Positions 47,559 through 58,049 of a stretch of 64,000 nucleotides of DNA are shown here, one piece after another. Numbering within the stretch: the stretch's first letter is position 1; every line of letters begins with the position of its first letter. The notes under the pieces were generated by a model. The model made no database searches, had not been told where the DNA came from, and saw only the letters and a program-made list of their open reading frames with translations. The position numbers and the translations under genes were made by a program. Source of the stretch: Timema cristinae (taxonomy: Eukaryota > Arthropoda > Insecta > Phasmatodea > Timematidae); NCBI GenBank assembly GCA_039000515.1, contig JBCFYV010009882.1:62600817-62664816 (forward strand). Direction: 5' to 3'.

Positions 47559-48002
47559 TAAGAATTGCAACCAAATATCGATATAAAAATATACAGTTTT
47601 TTTAAATCAAATCAGTATTTATATCGATGTTTTTATATCAGATATATCGACCAATTTATCTATATATTTCGTATATTGGACTAGGCTTTAGGGTTTGTGA
47701 ATCAAAATAAATGTATTAATTTTTTCTCTACTTTTATTAACTAAGTCAGTTCTTTTCTATTTTTAAATTTGTCTGATATTTTGACTAGTTAAATAAATTA
47801 TAAAAAGTGAAACGAGGCCAAGAATAGCATTAAAGGAAAGCAGCCACCTTAATACCGCCATTACAGTTCACACAGACCAATGCAGTTCAATGTACTGAAA
47901 CAACCAATATATCGATATAATTTGATCGATATCTCGTATATTTCGATACATTTATTGCGATCTATCAAATGATCGATAAATTATGGAAACTTGCCATCCC
48001 TA
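47559..48002. mobile_element. hAT-like element with TAGGGATGGCAA end, splitting a SINE
   Basis: The right end reads TTGCCATCCCTA (47991-48002). The left end TAAGAATTGCAA (47559-47570) matches its complement at 9 of 12 positions. The 8-bp flanks attctgag (47551-47558) and attgcgag (48003-48010) are similar, and the right one is SINE head sequence. The 444-bp interior is rich in ATATCGAT strings and non-coding. Confidence 0.6.
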
Positions 48003-48043
48003 ATTGCGAGAGTGACGCCTCAGCCTCGACCATCTTTGAAGCG
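48003..48043 (-). mobile_element. SINE family A2 head, 5' part of the split copy
   Basis: TTGCGAGAGTGACGCCTCAG followed by GACCATCTTTGAAGCG is the reversed A2 head and completes the copy at 47369-47558. Confidence 0.65.
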
Positions 48044-48164
48044 TGTGAAGTTATTATCTACATTTATAAAATCCATGTGGTGACTGTGTGTCCTTCCAGG
48101 GCTCTTTATCTCACTTTTTGATACCCTGGAGGGTTTAAATTTTGTAAGGACTAGCAATAAATAT

Positions 48165-48550
48165 TTATGAAACAAATCCCAATCTTGAAAATTTTAAAAT
48201 GGCGGTTCCAAAATGTTGGACGAAGCATACGAATAGCGTTCTAGGGAGCTAAAATTGGTTATATGCAATGCCAGCTTTATGAACAAATTTCTAAGCTTGA
48301 AAAATTATAGATGTCGGATCCAAACGGGCCCATGAACCTTACAAATTGAGTGTTAGAGAAATGGAATTCGGTATGGATATTTCGGAGCATGTAATCCTTA
48401 TGAAAATAGTCTGAAACTTAAGAAATCAAGAATGATGACTTTAAAACGGTGGAATAAGCATACAACTTGAGTCTTAACGCTATGGAGCATTCTATCCTTA
48501 TGAGAAAAATCTGAAACTTGAAAACTTCAAGATGGCAGAAGTAACGTCGA
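48165..48550 (+). repeat. Degenerate tandem repeat, four units of ~100-120 bp
   Basis: Units start at 48165, 48277, 48398 and 48498. Each begins TTATGA(a/g), runs through a form of CTGAAACTTGAAAA to a GATGGC-like string, then (where complete) AAGCATAC...TTGAGT and GGAGCATT.TATCC. The last unit is truncated. This looks like an old minisatellite or a fragment of a satellite. Confidence 0.65.
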
Positions 48551-48559
48551 TATCAACAA

Positions 48560-49025
48560 TGTCAATGTTCTCTTGTTTGTGAAGTATAGTACTGTAAACT
48601 GAAACTCATTTTTAAACTGATTAAGCTAATATATTTATAATGCCACTGCCTGACCAGTGAACAAGTCTTAGAAATCATGTACAGTACATATCTAATGATA
48701 AGGGTAATATTTATAAAATATATGTCTTGCCATACACATAGGTGTGTAATGGTTTATTCCGCACAACTAGCGAATCTCTAGTCCGCTTGAAGAACTAAGG
48801 CTATGATATTCCCGGTGATTGCTAGCGAGCTCGTGTGAGTAGCTCGTGCACTAAGTATTCATGGTTCATTAAATAATTGAGTCTAAATAGGGTCATTAAG
48901 CGTTATCTATCTTGGTGTGTAACAGGTTTTACAACACCTGAGCCGTACTGGGTTGGGTCTGTCTCGCTTGATTTCAAAGCTTAGAAACCTTTGTTAAGGT
49001 AGATTATTTTTACGTACACCACGTC
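48560..49025. other. Stretch with a short direct repeat
   Basis: GGTGTGTAATGG (48741) and GGTGTGTAACAGG (48914) are about 173 bp apart, and each precedes a short self-complementary segment. No gene or known element. Confidence 0.3.
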
Positions 49026-49034
49026 TTTCCAACC

Positions 49035-49245
49035 ATCTGGAATATTCGACTATTTAGTCTAATAAGGCAAGGATTAGGAAGGTGAAAATTTAAAGGAAAT
49101 AAATATTCCAGCTGTTTCGTTAATGGAGAGTAGGAAGTCATCTAGGAAAATTAATCTCCACATGTTTAGCGGGATTCGATCTATGACCCTCACTTCACCG
49201 TCAAATGAGACCGTACAAGTTTGACACTTAGTGCTGGAGTCCGAT
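49035..49245 (-). mobile_element. Degenerate SINE, family A-like
   Basis: Body AAGGATTAGGAAGGTGAAAATT, given in pieces: AAGGATTAGGAAGG then TGAAAATTTAAAGGAAAT, GGAGAGTAGGAAGTC, reversed box B GGGATTCGATCTATGACCC. Confidence 0.6.
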
Positions 49246-49625
49246 TGACTTAATATCAATGTAATGGAACCTTCCATTGTTGTTCACGTAAAGTTAATAA
49301 ATATAATTTGTGTTCAGAATTACGCCTAATGTAACGGGATATAAAACATCGACAGTCAACTCTTTACCGAATTGGAAAGTGAGTAAAAATTTCTTATAAG
49401 GCCTTCAGGTAGGCCTACTTATAATAGAGGCTTAATGGAACTCCAAAATAAAGTTTTGGTGTCCACGAGATGTAGCCAGACAGAATATACTAGAGAAGGC
49501 ATCTGCACACCATAAACAAAGTAAGTACCAAACAGACGGATTGGCATTGCTCGCAGCATGAATGGCTCACAGGAGTAAGTTGTACACTTCACGTAACAAA
49601 GCAATTCACCTTTGAACTACTCTAG

Positions 49626-49833
49626 CATTAAATGAACGTTATGCCAACGTGAAGTTTTTAAGTGAATTTTTGTCAAAGACTCGAATGGATGATATTATAC
49701 GGTGTGCAAGAATATTTAAAGAAAAAAGTGCATGGTTATGTATTTCATTTGAAAACACGAGGAAAGCCTTTACTTTACGTAAAAGTCAAGTGGATCTTAA
49801 GACTGGCATTATTTCGCTTGTCCAACCTTGCAA
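49626..49833 (+). CDS. Candidate internal coding exon, unrecognised protein
   Basis: Acceptor TTGAACTACTCTAG ends at 49625 and donor GTGAGA starts at 49834. One frame is open throughout: VKFLSEFLSKTRMDDIIRCA, then RIFKEKSAWLCISFENTRKA and SQVDLKTGIISLVQPC. The mixed charged and hydrophobic composition is protein-like and the length is normal for an internal exon. A second frame is open over part of the segment, so coding status is not certain. No family is recognised. It is on the opposite strand from the 46558-46765 candidate. Confidence 0.33.
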
Positions 49834-49948
49834 GTGAGAAAGTTTTTAGATAATCACAACTATAGCTAGCCTACACATTGTGTAATATAGTTGTAATTTG
49901 TTCGAGTAAATACTTTACATCTTAGTATGTTCAAATTAATTTTAAAAA

Positions 49949-50109
49949 GAGAAATATATTAAGGGATAAATTATGTGTTATAGTGTGATATACATTTTAG
50001 TTAAGTTTAATTAAAAAAATCATTATATATACATAATGTATTTAATTTTAATTAAACTTAACTAAAATGTATATCACACTATAACACATAATTTATCACT
50101 TAATATATT

Positions 50110-50113
<4 letters not shown>
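49949..50113. repeat. Near-perfect 68-bp inverted repeat
   Basis: Arms 49949-50016 and 50046-50113 are reverse complements with one mismatch (aaGgga against aaGtga near the outer end). The right arm directly abuts a TA microsatellite. Confidence 0.92.

Positions 50114-50153
<40 letters not shown>
50114..50153. repeat. (TA)n microsatellite
   Basis: A TA run joined to the palindrome at 49949-50113. Confidence 0.95.
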
Positions 50154-50159
<6 letters not shown>

Positions 50160-50160
<1 letters not shown>

Positions 50161-51105
50161 TTGAAACGTGATTTATGGCATCGACCATACATTATAGAGT
50201 ATGGCTTTCTGGTGTCAGAAAGGTCGATAGTTAAATGCTGTAAAGTGTTTTATTTTCAATATCACTCAAATAACATTTAGTTATATAACCTGTAAACTGA
50301 ACCTTGCCTATTTCTGCCCCCAAATGGAAGTATGGGAATATCCAAGACATGTAATAACACGTGGCTTACAGATAATAAATATCTGTATACAATACATTGT
50401 GTCCTTTTTATATATACATATATATGTATATTTACAAATATTTATTACTATATATGTAAATGTATATTTATATACTTAGCATAACCGACCGGAAAATTCC
50501 AAAAATTTAAAAATTTTGATTTTTTACCCCTGAAAAGAATTTAAACTGGCAGTGAAACTTTAAATTCGGTGCAGACCTTTCTTTGGAGGTCTCTTGTGCC
50601 TAAACGGTAAGACCTAACAATAAACGGCTCTGGAAATACATTAGTTTACATCCACTTGCAAAGAAAACGCACGAAAACGAGCAAAGAGAGTGTATTTTAT
50701 ATACCCGCAACACCAGCCGCGACAAACATTCACTGCTTTTAGTCTGTTTTAAGAGAACATTTTGCTCACTTATGAAATAGCGTAGTAGGAGCTCACCATG
50801 TTTACATAAAATAACGAGTAGGCCCTACAATAAAAGTAGTCCCGTCAGGCCTTATAATTATATTATATGTTTAAGTTTAAAAATATGCTTAAGAGAATGA
50901 TAACAGTTAATGCAATTAATAAATAAAAATAGATTGTATGTATACAAAAATATATATATTTTATAAAAACCAGTGAAAGTTGGAACTAAATTGTTCGTTT
51001 TATAAACGGTATGGCCTTATATTTATTTATCTGGTTATTTAATCTTTGCATAACCCACAACCCTGATGTAGTGTGTATATAAGTATCTTTTTGCAATTTT
51101 TGATC
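50160..51105. other. AT-rich stretch with no recognised feature
   Basis: Nothing recognised apart from short TA-rich runs near 50410-50470. Confidence 0.35.
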
Positions 51106-51139
51106 ACTAAACTCCTACCTAGAAAATATTTATCTAAAT

Positions 51140-51203
51140 TGTTGAAAAAAAAACGATTAGTTGACATAATAATCGCCGATTACGATTAATTTCCGATGCA
51201 CTA
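51140..51203 (-). mobile_element. hAT-like terminal fragment
   Basis: Read on the minus strand from 51203: TAGTGCATCGG, then AAATTAATCGTAATCGGCGA. Repeated AATCG strings after a TAGTGCATCGG start are typical of one group of hAT ends. The other end was not found. Similar strings continue to 51241, so a second end may abut it. Confidence 0.4.
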
Positions 51204-51249
51204 ATAATCGCCCGATAACGATTCATCGTTATCCGCATCGGTAAACTTT

Positions 51250-53095
51250 TAATTTATATTCATATATAAAATAGTTATGTCTTTTTGATTTTGGATAACT
51301 TTAAACAGGCTTACAAATACAAATGTTGTTTGTTTTGTTATTTTTAATCTCACTCCAGCTATAACGTTAGTCTTTAGGGCTCTATAACTCCTGGGTTTTA
51401 ACGAGGAGACGAACGGCTTCCGTTTGCATCTCATTGTAGGAAGCCTCTTCTAGGACGTCACTTCCATGTCTCATTCGTTCTGCATCATTGCTCTTCATTA
51501 ATCTGACACTCTTTTATATTCAGAGCAAGATGTAGGTTCACCAATTACAAAATAAAACCTGATCATATACAACTTTAACAAGAATAGGTTGCTCCCTTTA
51601 TTAATAATTTTAAATATAATAACTATTTTGAGTTGAACTTCTATACCTGTTACTAATAAAAACAAGTATCTGATCAGGTTATAAAGTATGTATGGTAATA
51701 GTTTGGTTTTGTTTGCGGTAGTGACGTGGGAAAATGTTAAATTTTCATGCTTGGTAATATCTTTAAGAAAGACGGACGGGCGTGAAAACTGGAAGTTCTA
51801 CAAACCAGCTAGACCTATATAGGTGTTGGTAATAATACTTGGAGTAGAGGAACAAGTTGTAATCATCAACTTGACTTGCTAGAATTGGATTCCTAAACGT
51901 ATTCAAAGATATGTAATTAAGATCATGTCTGCATTTGACGAGATCATTATTTTATTGCTTTACCTAAATAAATTAGAATCATTTACCACATTAATTGAAG
52001 TCAATTGAGATTAATGGGGACTCGCTGGGGAATGTAGGCCAAATATAAATTTAGTGGGATTAGATTTGACACCAAACCAATTCTTAAATATCTATAATCT
52101 TTATTTAACTTCCTCATAACTCCCAAAACTTATCTCTCTTCTGTTTAGGTATCCTTTTAATTTTTTGGCATGTCTGAGGTTTGATATATTATTAAGTTCA
52201 ACACCTGTAAATTAATATCTAAATTCCCAGTATCAATAAACGTAAATTTATTAGTTTGATATATGAATATGTCAAGCTAGCAATATTTATATTATAAAAA
52301 GTACTTGTCATCGTCTTGGCTTAGTCCTTCATAGATTCTATAGTCTTTTTAAGTCACGGTAGAGTTCTGAGATCTATACTAATCATATGTAGATTCATGA
52401 TGTTAAATATAAGGTAAATCTTGGTAATAAATTGAATTTTTATGTTGAATTTTATTCTCTAACTAAATTTAGTATTCAATCAAAGCATTATTCTAAGCTT
52501 GCATTGAAAAAACATTGATATTAAAAACTAAAAGATAAAAGACCCAGATAAAAATACCTGTAATACATAAACAATCAATTTTAAATAAACATGTATATAG
52601 GAAACAAATGGCTTGCTTATACATTTGAATATATTATAAACAAATTATTTTTAATATGAATGTAACAGTTCTTAATTTGACTAAACATATTTTTAGTATT
52701 AGTATCACAATAGGAAGTCGAAAGTTTATTGCCTCACAAAATTACGCCATCTATTCTTATCGTTTGCTAGCTCTATCCTGTCTCATGAATGTATAGTGAA
52801 CAATAATAAAATCAAGTTCTCCTCTGAATAAAAGTACTAAGAAATATGTGTCTTGTTTGTAGGCTACCTGTTCAAATACCCACCTTTCCAAAACTACTTA
52901 ATTCAGTAAGATTTATTTGAAAGTTAGTTTACATGTGCACTAAGAGTTCACAAGTGTCAAAAATAGAACAACCAAAATTATCATTTTTTTTTCAATGCAG
53001 AATTTGCTGAAATATTTAAATTAAACAGCATTATAGCACTAGCTATTTTAATTAGGAACTATACCACAATACAATATTAATAAAAAATAATCTAC
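51250..53095. other. AT-rich stretch with no recognised feature
   Basis: Nothing recognised. A string GACGGACGGGCGT near 51770 was considered and rejected as a ribozyme. Confidence 0.35.
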
Positions 53096-53099
53096 TGTG

Positions 53100-53150
53100 T
53101 TATTATTATTAGCACCGCGTCTTACTACCCGTTCGGGTTATACGCATCTA
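53100..53150 (-). mobile_element. SINE tail-only insertion
   Basis: TTATTATTATTAGCACCGCG then TCTTACTACCCGTTCGGGTT ATACGC is a perfect family A/B tail with no body attached. It runs directly into an older, diverged SINE tail. Confidence 0.75.
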
Positions 53151-53154
53151 CCGT

Positions 53155-53358
53155 GTTAAACTACCTGTCCGGGTAACATGGATTTCAATTACGTCATTGG
53201 GGTAGTGATGAGGAAGTTAAATCTTATAAAACATTCATCCATAATTTCTTTGAAGAAGAGTGGTTAACTATTTAGAAAATAACACCCTCAGTACACCCAC
53301 CTGGGATTTGAAACCGAACCTCCCCATCATTAGCAAACAGTATAAGATAAGCCTGGAA
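53155..53358 (-). mobile_element. SINE family A, diverged
   Basis: Reversed tail AACTACCTGTCCGGGTAACA, body GAAGAGTGGTTAACTATT, reversed box B GGGATTTGAAACCGAACCTC. Confidence 0.7.
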
Positions 53359-53460
53359 TCTTGTTCATACGGCCATTGATATGGACTATGTATGATATTT
53401 ATTTTAATTGTCTAGCTTTAAGGTTAGTCAATTCTATATTCTCTACTATTATTTTGTTTC

Positions 53461-53708
53461 ATTATTAGCAACACTTTTTACTACATGTTTGCGCTAAACA
53501 CTTGTATACTAATTACTCTTATAGTTTTAAGGATGATGAAGGCTACATTCAAAGGAAGTGTACACACATTTGTGTGAAACGAGTACACAACTATTTTGAA
53601 AAACACCATCAGTACACCCGACCTATATTAGAATCTTAATCTCCCCGTTATCGGCAGTCTAGACTATTGTGAGAGTAGTGCCTAAACTATGCGACCACTG
53701 AAGTGGGA
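53461..53708 (-). mobile_element. SINE family A, subtype A2
   Basis: Reversed tail TTTTTACTACATGTTTGCGC, body AAAAACACCATCAGTACACC, head GAGAGTAGTGCCTAAACTAT ending CCACTGAAGTGGG. Confidence 0.78.
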
Positions 53709-53714
53709 CCTCTA

Positions 53715-54575
53715 CTCCACTTAAGATTAATAAAACCACACTAAAAAAGCTCATTGAACTTTTTTTTTAATTTGAGTTATTTAACGTTCAATTTCAGATA
53801 TGATTGATTATATCATCACACGAAATATAAACTAACTTAAATCAATAACAGATGCAGAAACCAGTCCCCTAACCATTAATTCATCACTCTTAAAAGGGAA
53901 ACAGCAAATTATTTCACTAATGATATTTTTTTAGCCATGCCGAAAATAATTGAGCTCAATAAAAAACACGCTACCAATTGAGCAAAGGTTTCAGACTCGA
54001 ATTTGGGGAAACACTACAAACAGATGGTTACGTTTCAAAACCCCTTGCATTCGTCTCGTGGTGTGTAATACATTCAGTGGTACACACCTTCGAAACCAGT
54101 TTATTTGAGTGGAAATGTAAGCTTGTATGACGACCCACAGTAATGACAGTAATTACCTCCAGTAATTGGAATGGAAACAGAAGCATAATCATATTAAAAA
54201 CTATAACTTCGCTTATGTAATTAGATATAGGACATATCTATTTTGATACCTTGGCTGATAAAATAACACATCTACATAACAATTACACAAATAAAACACT
54301 ACAACGGAGTGTTGAAAGATTTCCTGTTGAAATAAATAACATGTATCTAAATATAGCGTAGGCCCTATAGTTAAATAATAAAATATGAGATTGTATAAAA
54401 TGGCTTTCAGACAGTCTATTCTAGTATCTAGATTTAACTTATATATTCTTTATTTTAAAGTAATAAATACATTATTTTGAATTCTTGACTGGTTTACTAT
54501 GTATTAACAACATTCTGCTACTGGCTAAAAATAATAATAATAATAAACTTTAAATAAAAGTATATTTGTGTTTGT
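53715..54575. other. AT-rich stretch, possible tRNA-like relic
   Basis: The minus strand near 53970-53990 reads GCTCAATTGGTAGCGTG, a tRNA D-arm-like string, but no matching box B is convincing. Confidence 0.25.
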
Positions 54576-54581
54576 TTCCAG

Positions 54582-54672
54582 GCAGTTGACTACATATTAC
54601 AATATCATGCCACAAGCTATGTATACTATTCGAAATCCACATGATTTAAATGGGATTCCACCTAATTTATAG
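54582..54672 (+). CDS. Weak candidate terminal exon
   Basis: The strong acceptor TGTTTGTTTCCAG ends at 54581. One frame stays open for 29 codons (QLTTYYNIMPQAMYTIRNPH...) to TAG at 54670-54672, and AATAAA follows at 54776-54781. A second frame is open for 20 codons. Too short to assign. Confidence 0.2.
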
Positions 54673-54679
54673 TTCATAT

Positions 54680-55720
54680 ACTTATATTTTTTTAAACATT
54701 TAACATTCATGCCAATCATAAACTTAACGTATTATCTCAAATTAATATATTGAGTATTATTGTATTAATGCTTGGAATAAAAAAGATAAGGATAAATGTA
54801 ATCCCAAGTTTTGGAATAAAGGTAAAACATGAGCTTGGAAAAGGTATTGCATACTAAACTAGATACTAACTGAAACCAATTTTTTATAAATAAAGTAAAA
54901 ACGACCTTATTCATGAATTAGGGAGTAAGATCTTATAAATGGTTGGAATGTCCCTAGTGTCATTTAAGAAAGAAATACTAATTTTAAATGGGCTCATCAC
55001 ATATTGGTGACATTATTAGTTTTAGAGTGAATATTTTTTTAGTTTAAATGTTAAATCATCGGGTATAATAATTTGGTTATCAAAAGTATAAGCTTTATTT
55101 TTAGTAAGTTAGACAATACCAATAATTATTTTATGTTGAAAGATTTCTTTAAATTGCTATTCTTCTTTAAGCTATGAGTGATCAATGATCATGCATATTT
55201 CAGTGATAATCCTTGACTCTCTAGGTATAACGTATTGGTTTCAATCCACATGTACAAAGTAATTTTTCAAATATATTTCAAGTACTCGCGCTTTTTTTAG
55301 TTAAATGGTTTAGTATTCACTATTATCAAAACATGTTCATAAGAAGCAAAAAAAACTATGTAATAGCGGTAATATGATTTAAATATCTCAGTATTTATAC
55401 ATGGATATTGTATTACCACCAATTAATTATTTCAAAGTGTCTAAGGAGCACACACACAAACACATAAATATAATATTTGGGCAGAGGACAGGGCTCAGAT
55501 AACGGAAGCATGCATGGGTATTGATTTAGTTTAGAGACAATGAATAAGGATTAAATCATTTCTATGGAAATGTCATAGTCTTTAAGTCAAATGTAATGCC
55601 TATTCCAAAATAATCAATTGCACGGTTAAAATTATTCAATAAAAACACTATAAATTTAAAATGATGTAATAAAAGTATGATGATTGTAGTAATAATACAA
55701 TTGTTTAAAAATTATATAAA
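54680..55720. other. AT-rich stretch with no recognised feature
   Basis: Nothing recognised. Confidence 0.35.
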
Positions 55721-55730
55721 TATAAAACAT

Positions 55731-56034
55731 CACCACGTCTCACGACTCGTTTGGATTATGAGTGTCATAATATATTAAAAATAATATTGGCCGAGTGGTT
55801 TTTTTCATGCTCTGTGTTTTACTATACACATCCTTTTTATATGCATATTTACATTAATATTGTATTTATAAAGAAGGTAGGATTTATGTTAATTGTACTC
55901 GAATTTAAGTGGAGAGATTGTAGGAAGCAACTTAGGAAATATACGTGACCGAAATTTGAGCTTTGACCTCCTTGTCACCGTTAAACAATTGAGAACGACG
56001 CTGACGACTGTAACTGCATGCCCACTGGTGTGGA
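55731..56034 (-). mobile_element. Degenerate SINE, family A-like
   Basis: Reversed tail CACCACGTCTCACGACTCGT, body AAGTGGAGAGATTGTAGG, reversed box B TTTGAGCTTTGACCTCC, head end CCCACTGGTGTGG. Longer than consensus, so it may carry a small insertion near 55785-55850. Confidence 0.5.
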
Positions 56035-56790
56035 TTCTAAATTAAAATGAACTATGTTATGGAGTCAGAAGAGATCTAGCTACAAAAAATGTTTAAAAAC
56101 TATTGTAATTCCAAAGTTTAATTCGTACTGTACATAGCCATGTAATAAATATATATCAATTATATATACATTTCAAAATAAAAAAGCAGTTTTTGTTTGT
56201 TTTTTTGCTTTCTGTATACTTATACACAGGCTGGATCATATGGAGATCAAATATTTCTACTGTAAATACTAATTTACTTGTGTACTTGGATATAGGTATT
56301 TTTACCATAATTTTTTTTATCTCAAAAATCAACCCATTCTTGAAGACAGCATGTAAAATACAAAATAATACTACTCAGTATTTCCTCAGGGAGGGTCTTT
56401 GGGAACTACTCTATAATATTTGGCGGTAGAAATGGGTTATCAATGTAGAGGGAAAAAAAGAACCTTCTGCAGATATATCCTATGATCGAGATGGCTAGGA
56501 AATCTCCTCAAATGTAAAGGTGAGCTGCCAAAGGAATGTTTCACACAGTGCCGCTCTAATCCTTCTTGTCGTGTCCCTTTTGTGTGGTTGTATAACATGT
56601 TGAAATAAGAAGCTCTTCAATAATTATTATTTCTCCAAGCTTTGGCCGTAGGTTAACAATTACAAAGAAAAAAAACACATGTATAATGAATGAGAAAATA
56701 ACGCTCAAGACTAACCTCGGCTGGCTGAAGAGGCCGCTGTTGGATTTAACAAAGATTTTCAGTTGCCCAATAGCAATAGTTTTAACTGCT

Positions 56791-57094
56791 ATTATTATTA
56801 TTATTATTATTATCAACACGTTTTAATAACCGTTCAGGTTCTACGCACTTACGCTAATATGTAATGGTAGGGCGATTGTGAGATGAAATGGAGGACCTAC
56901 AGTTTAACATGGGATCCAAACCACGGTGGTAGGCCTGGCATTCCCCACATTCACAAGTTGTGATTAATACACGTCTTGTCAGAGGTGAAGGAAGGGTTTG
57001 GTAATCAGATAAATCTGTGCTGGGACCGAGGATTGAACCCCGGACCCCCAGCACAGAAGTCTGACACTTTACCTCTAGACCGCCAGGTTACCAT
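56791..57094 (-). mobile_element. SINE family B, full length
   Basis: (TTA)n then ACGTTTTAATAACCGTTCAG, body AAACCACGGTGGTAGGCC and CTTGTCAGAGGTGAAGGAAG, reversed box B GAGGATTGAACCCCGG, head CTCTAGACCGCCAGGTTACC. No clear target-site duplication. Confidence 0.9.
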
Positions 57095-57409
57095 CGTTGA
57101 TATTAAAATAAGCATCGTCTCTTTTCAATAGAATGTTGCACAGCTCTAAACTTTTTCGCTGTAGTGCGATAAGTGGTTTTTGAGAATTTTAATACACACA
57201 AACAAGACTGCCAACATGAGGGTAAAAGAATTTTGGAGTTTACTGTTTTTAAAAATCCATGGTTAATGTTGTTCATAATGCAATAAGTTATTTAATTACA
57301 ATTGAATTCTTTCAATTCTGTACGACTCATTCTGTTAAAAATATTGCTTCCACTGAGTATTACTAATCGATTAGAATACACATTTTAATAACAATTCTGG
57401 TGTAGATAT

Positions 57410-57565
57410 GAGGAATGTAAAATGCAAGGGGAAATGTACTAATATTTTCATGGAGGTAAAATGAGAATTTAGTAAAGACCACCCCTCAGTAAACTCAACC
57501 TGGACACGAATCCTGACCTGCCCAACATCAGAAAACTACCAAATGAGCTTGACAATTAATCAAAG
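57410..57565 (-). mobile_element. Degenerate SINE, family A-like
   Basis: AGTAAAGACCACCCCTCAGT then CTCAACCTGGACACGAATCC TGACC matches the reversed body and box B. The tail is not recognisable. Confidence 0.55.
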
Positions 57566-57847
57566 TGCCCAATTGTGTGCTGTATAATATAAATATTTAT
57601 ATACACATTTACATATACATATATATAAATATACTTCATAAATTTGAATAAAGATTTATATTGCGTGCATTTCAATTTACTTAGAAAAATCATGAGCTTT
57701 TTATATCCCCAAAGTGTTCCCTTTTTTGTGAAATGAACTGTACGTTGATTAAATGTAATTTATAAACATATTTTATTTTATTTTATTACGAAAACACAAA
57801 ATAACTATTAATTAATGTGTCTGTACATATATTACTGCATCAACAAC

Positions 57848-58045
57848 AAGGTGACGTAAGGTCGTATAGTCTGGTTTCTAGAGAGGGGCAAGCCAGGAGT
57901 GTAATCCCTGTCGTGTAAGTGAAGGATTTTTTTTCTAAATGGATCTCCCCTTTCCCGCTAAGAAAATGTGTGCACATTTCCTCTAAGAATTCTTTACTTA
58001 TGCCCACAAATTTGTGAAGTGAAGTATCTCAGACATTCCAACACC
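57848..58045 (+). mobile_element. Degenerate SINE, family A-like
   Basis: Head AAGGTGACGTAAGGTCGTAT, box B AGTGTAATCCCTG, body TTCTAAATGGATCTCCCC and GTGTGCACATTTCC. The tail is weak. Confidence 0.55.
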
Positions 58046-58049
58046 TTAG

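Noticed and set aside
48095..48145. 43-bp microexon between TCCTTCCAG and GTAAGG
   Set aside because: Open in only one frame over 14 codons; too short to distinguish from chance.
51760..51800. Hammerhead-like string around GACGGACGGGCGT
   Set aside because: Only three stem pairs and a poor core; GAAAA instead of a clean GAAA junction.
56854..57054. Minus-strand 66-codon frame
   Set aside because: Entirely inside a family B SINE.
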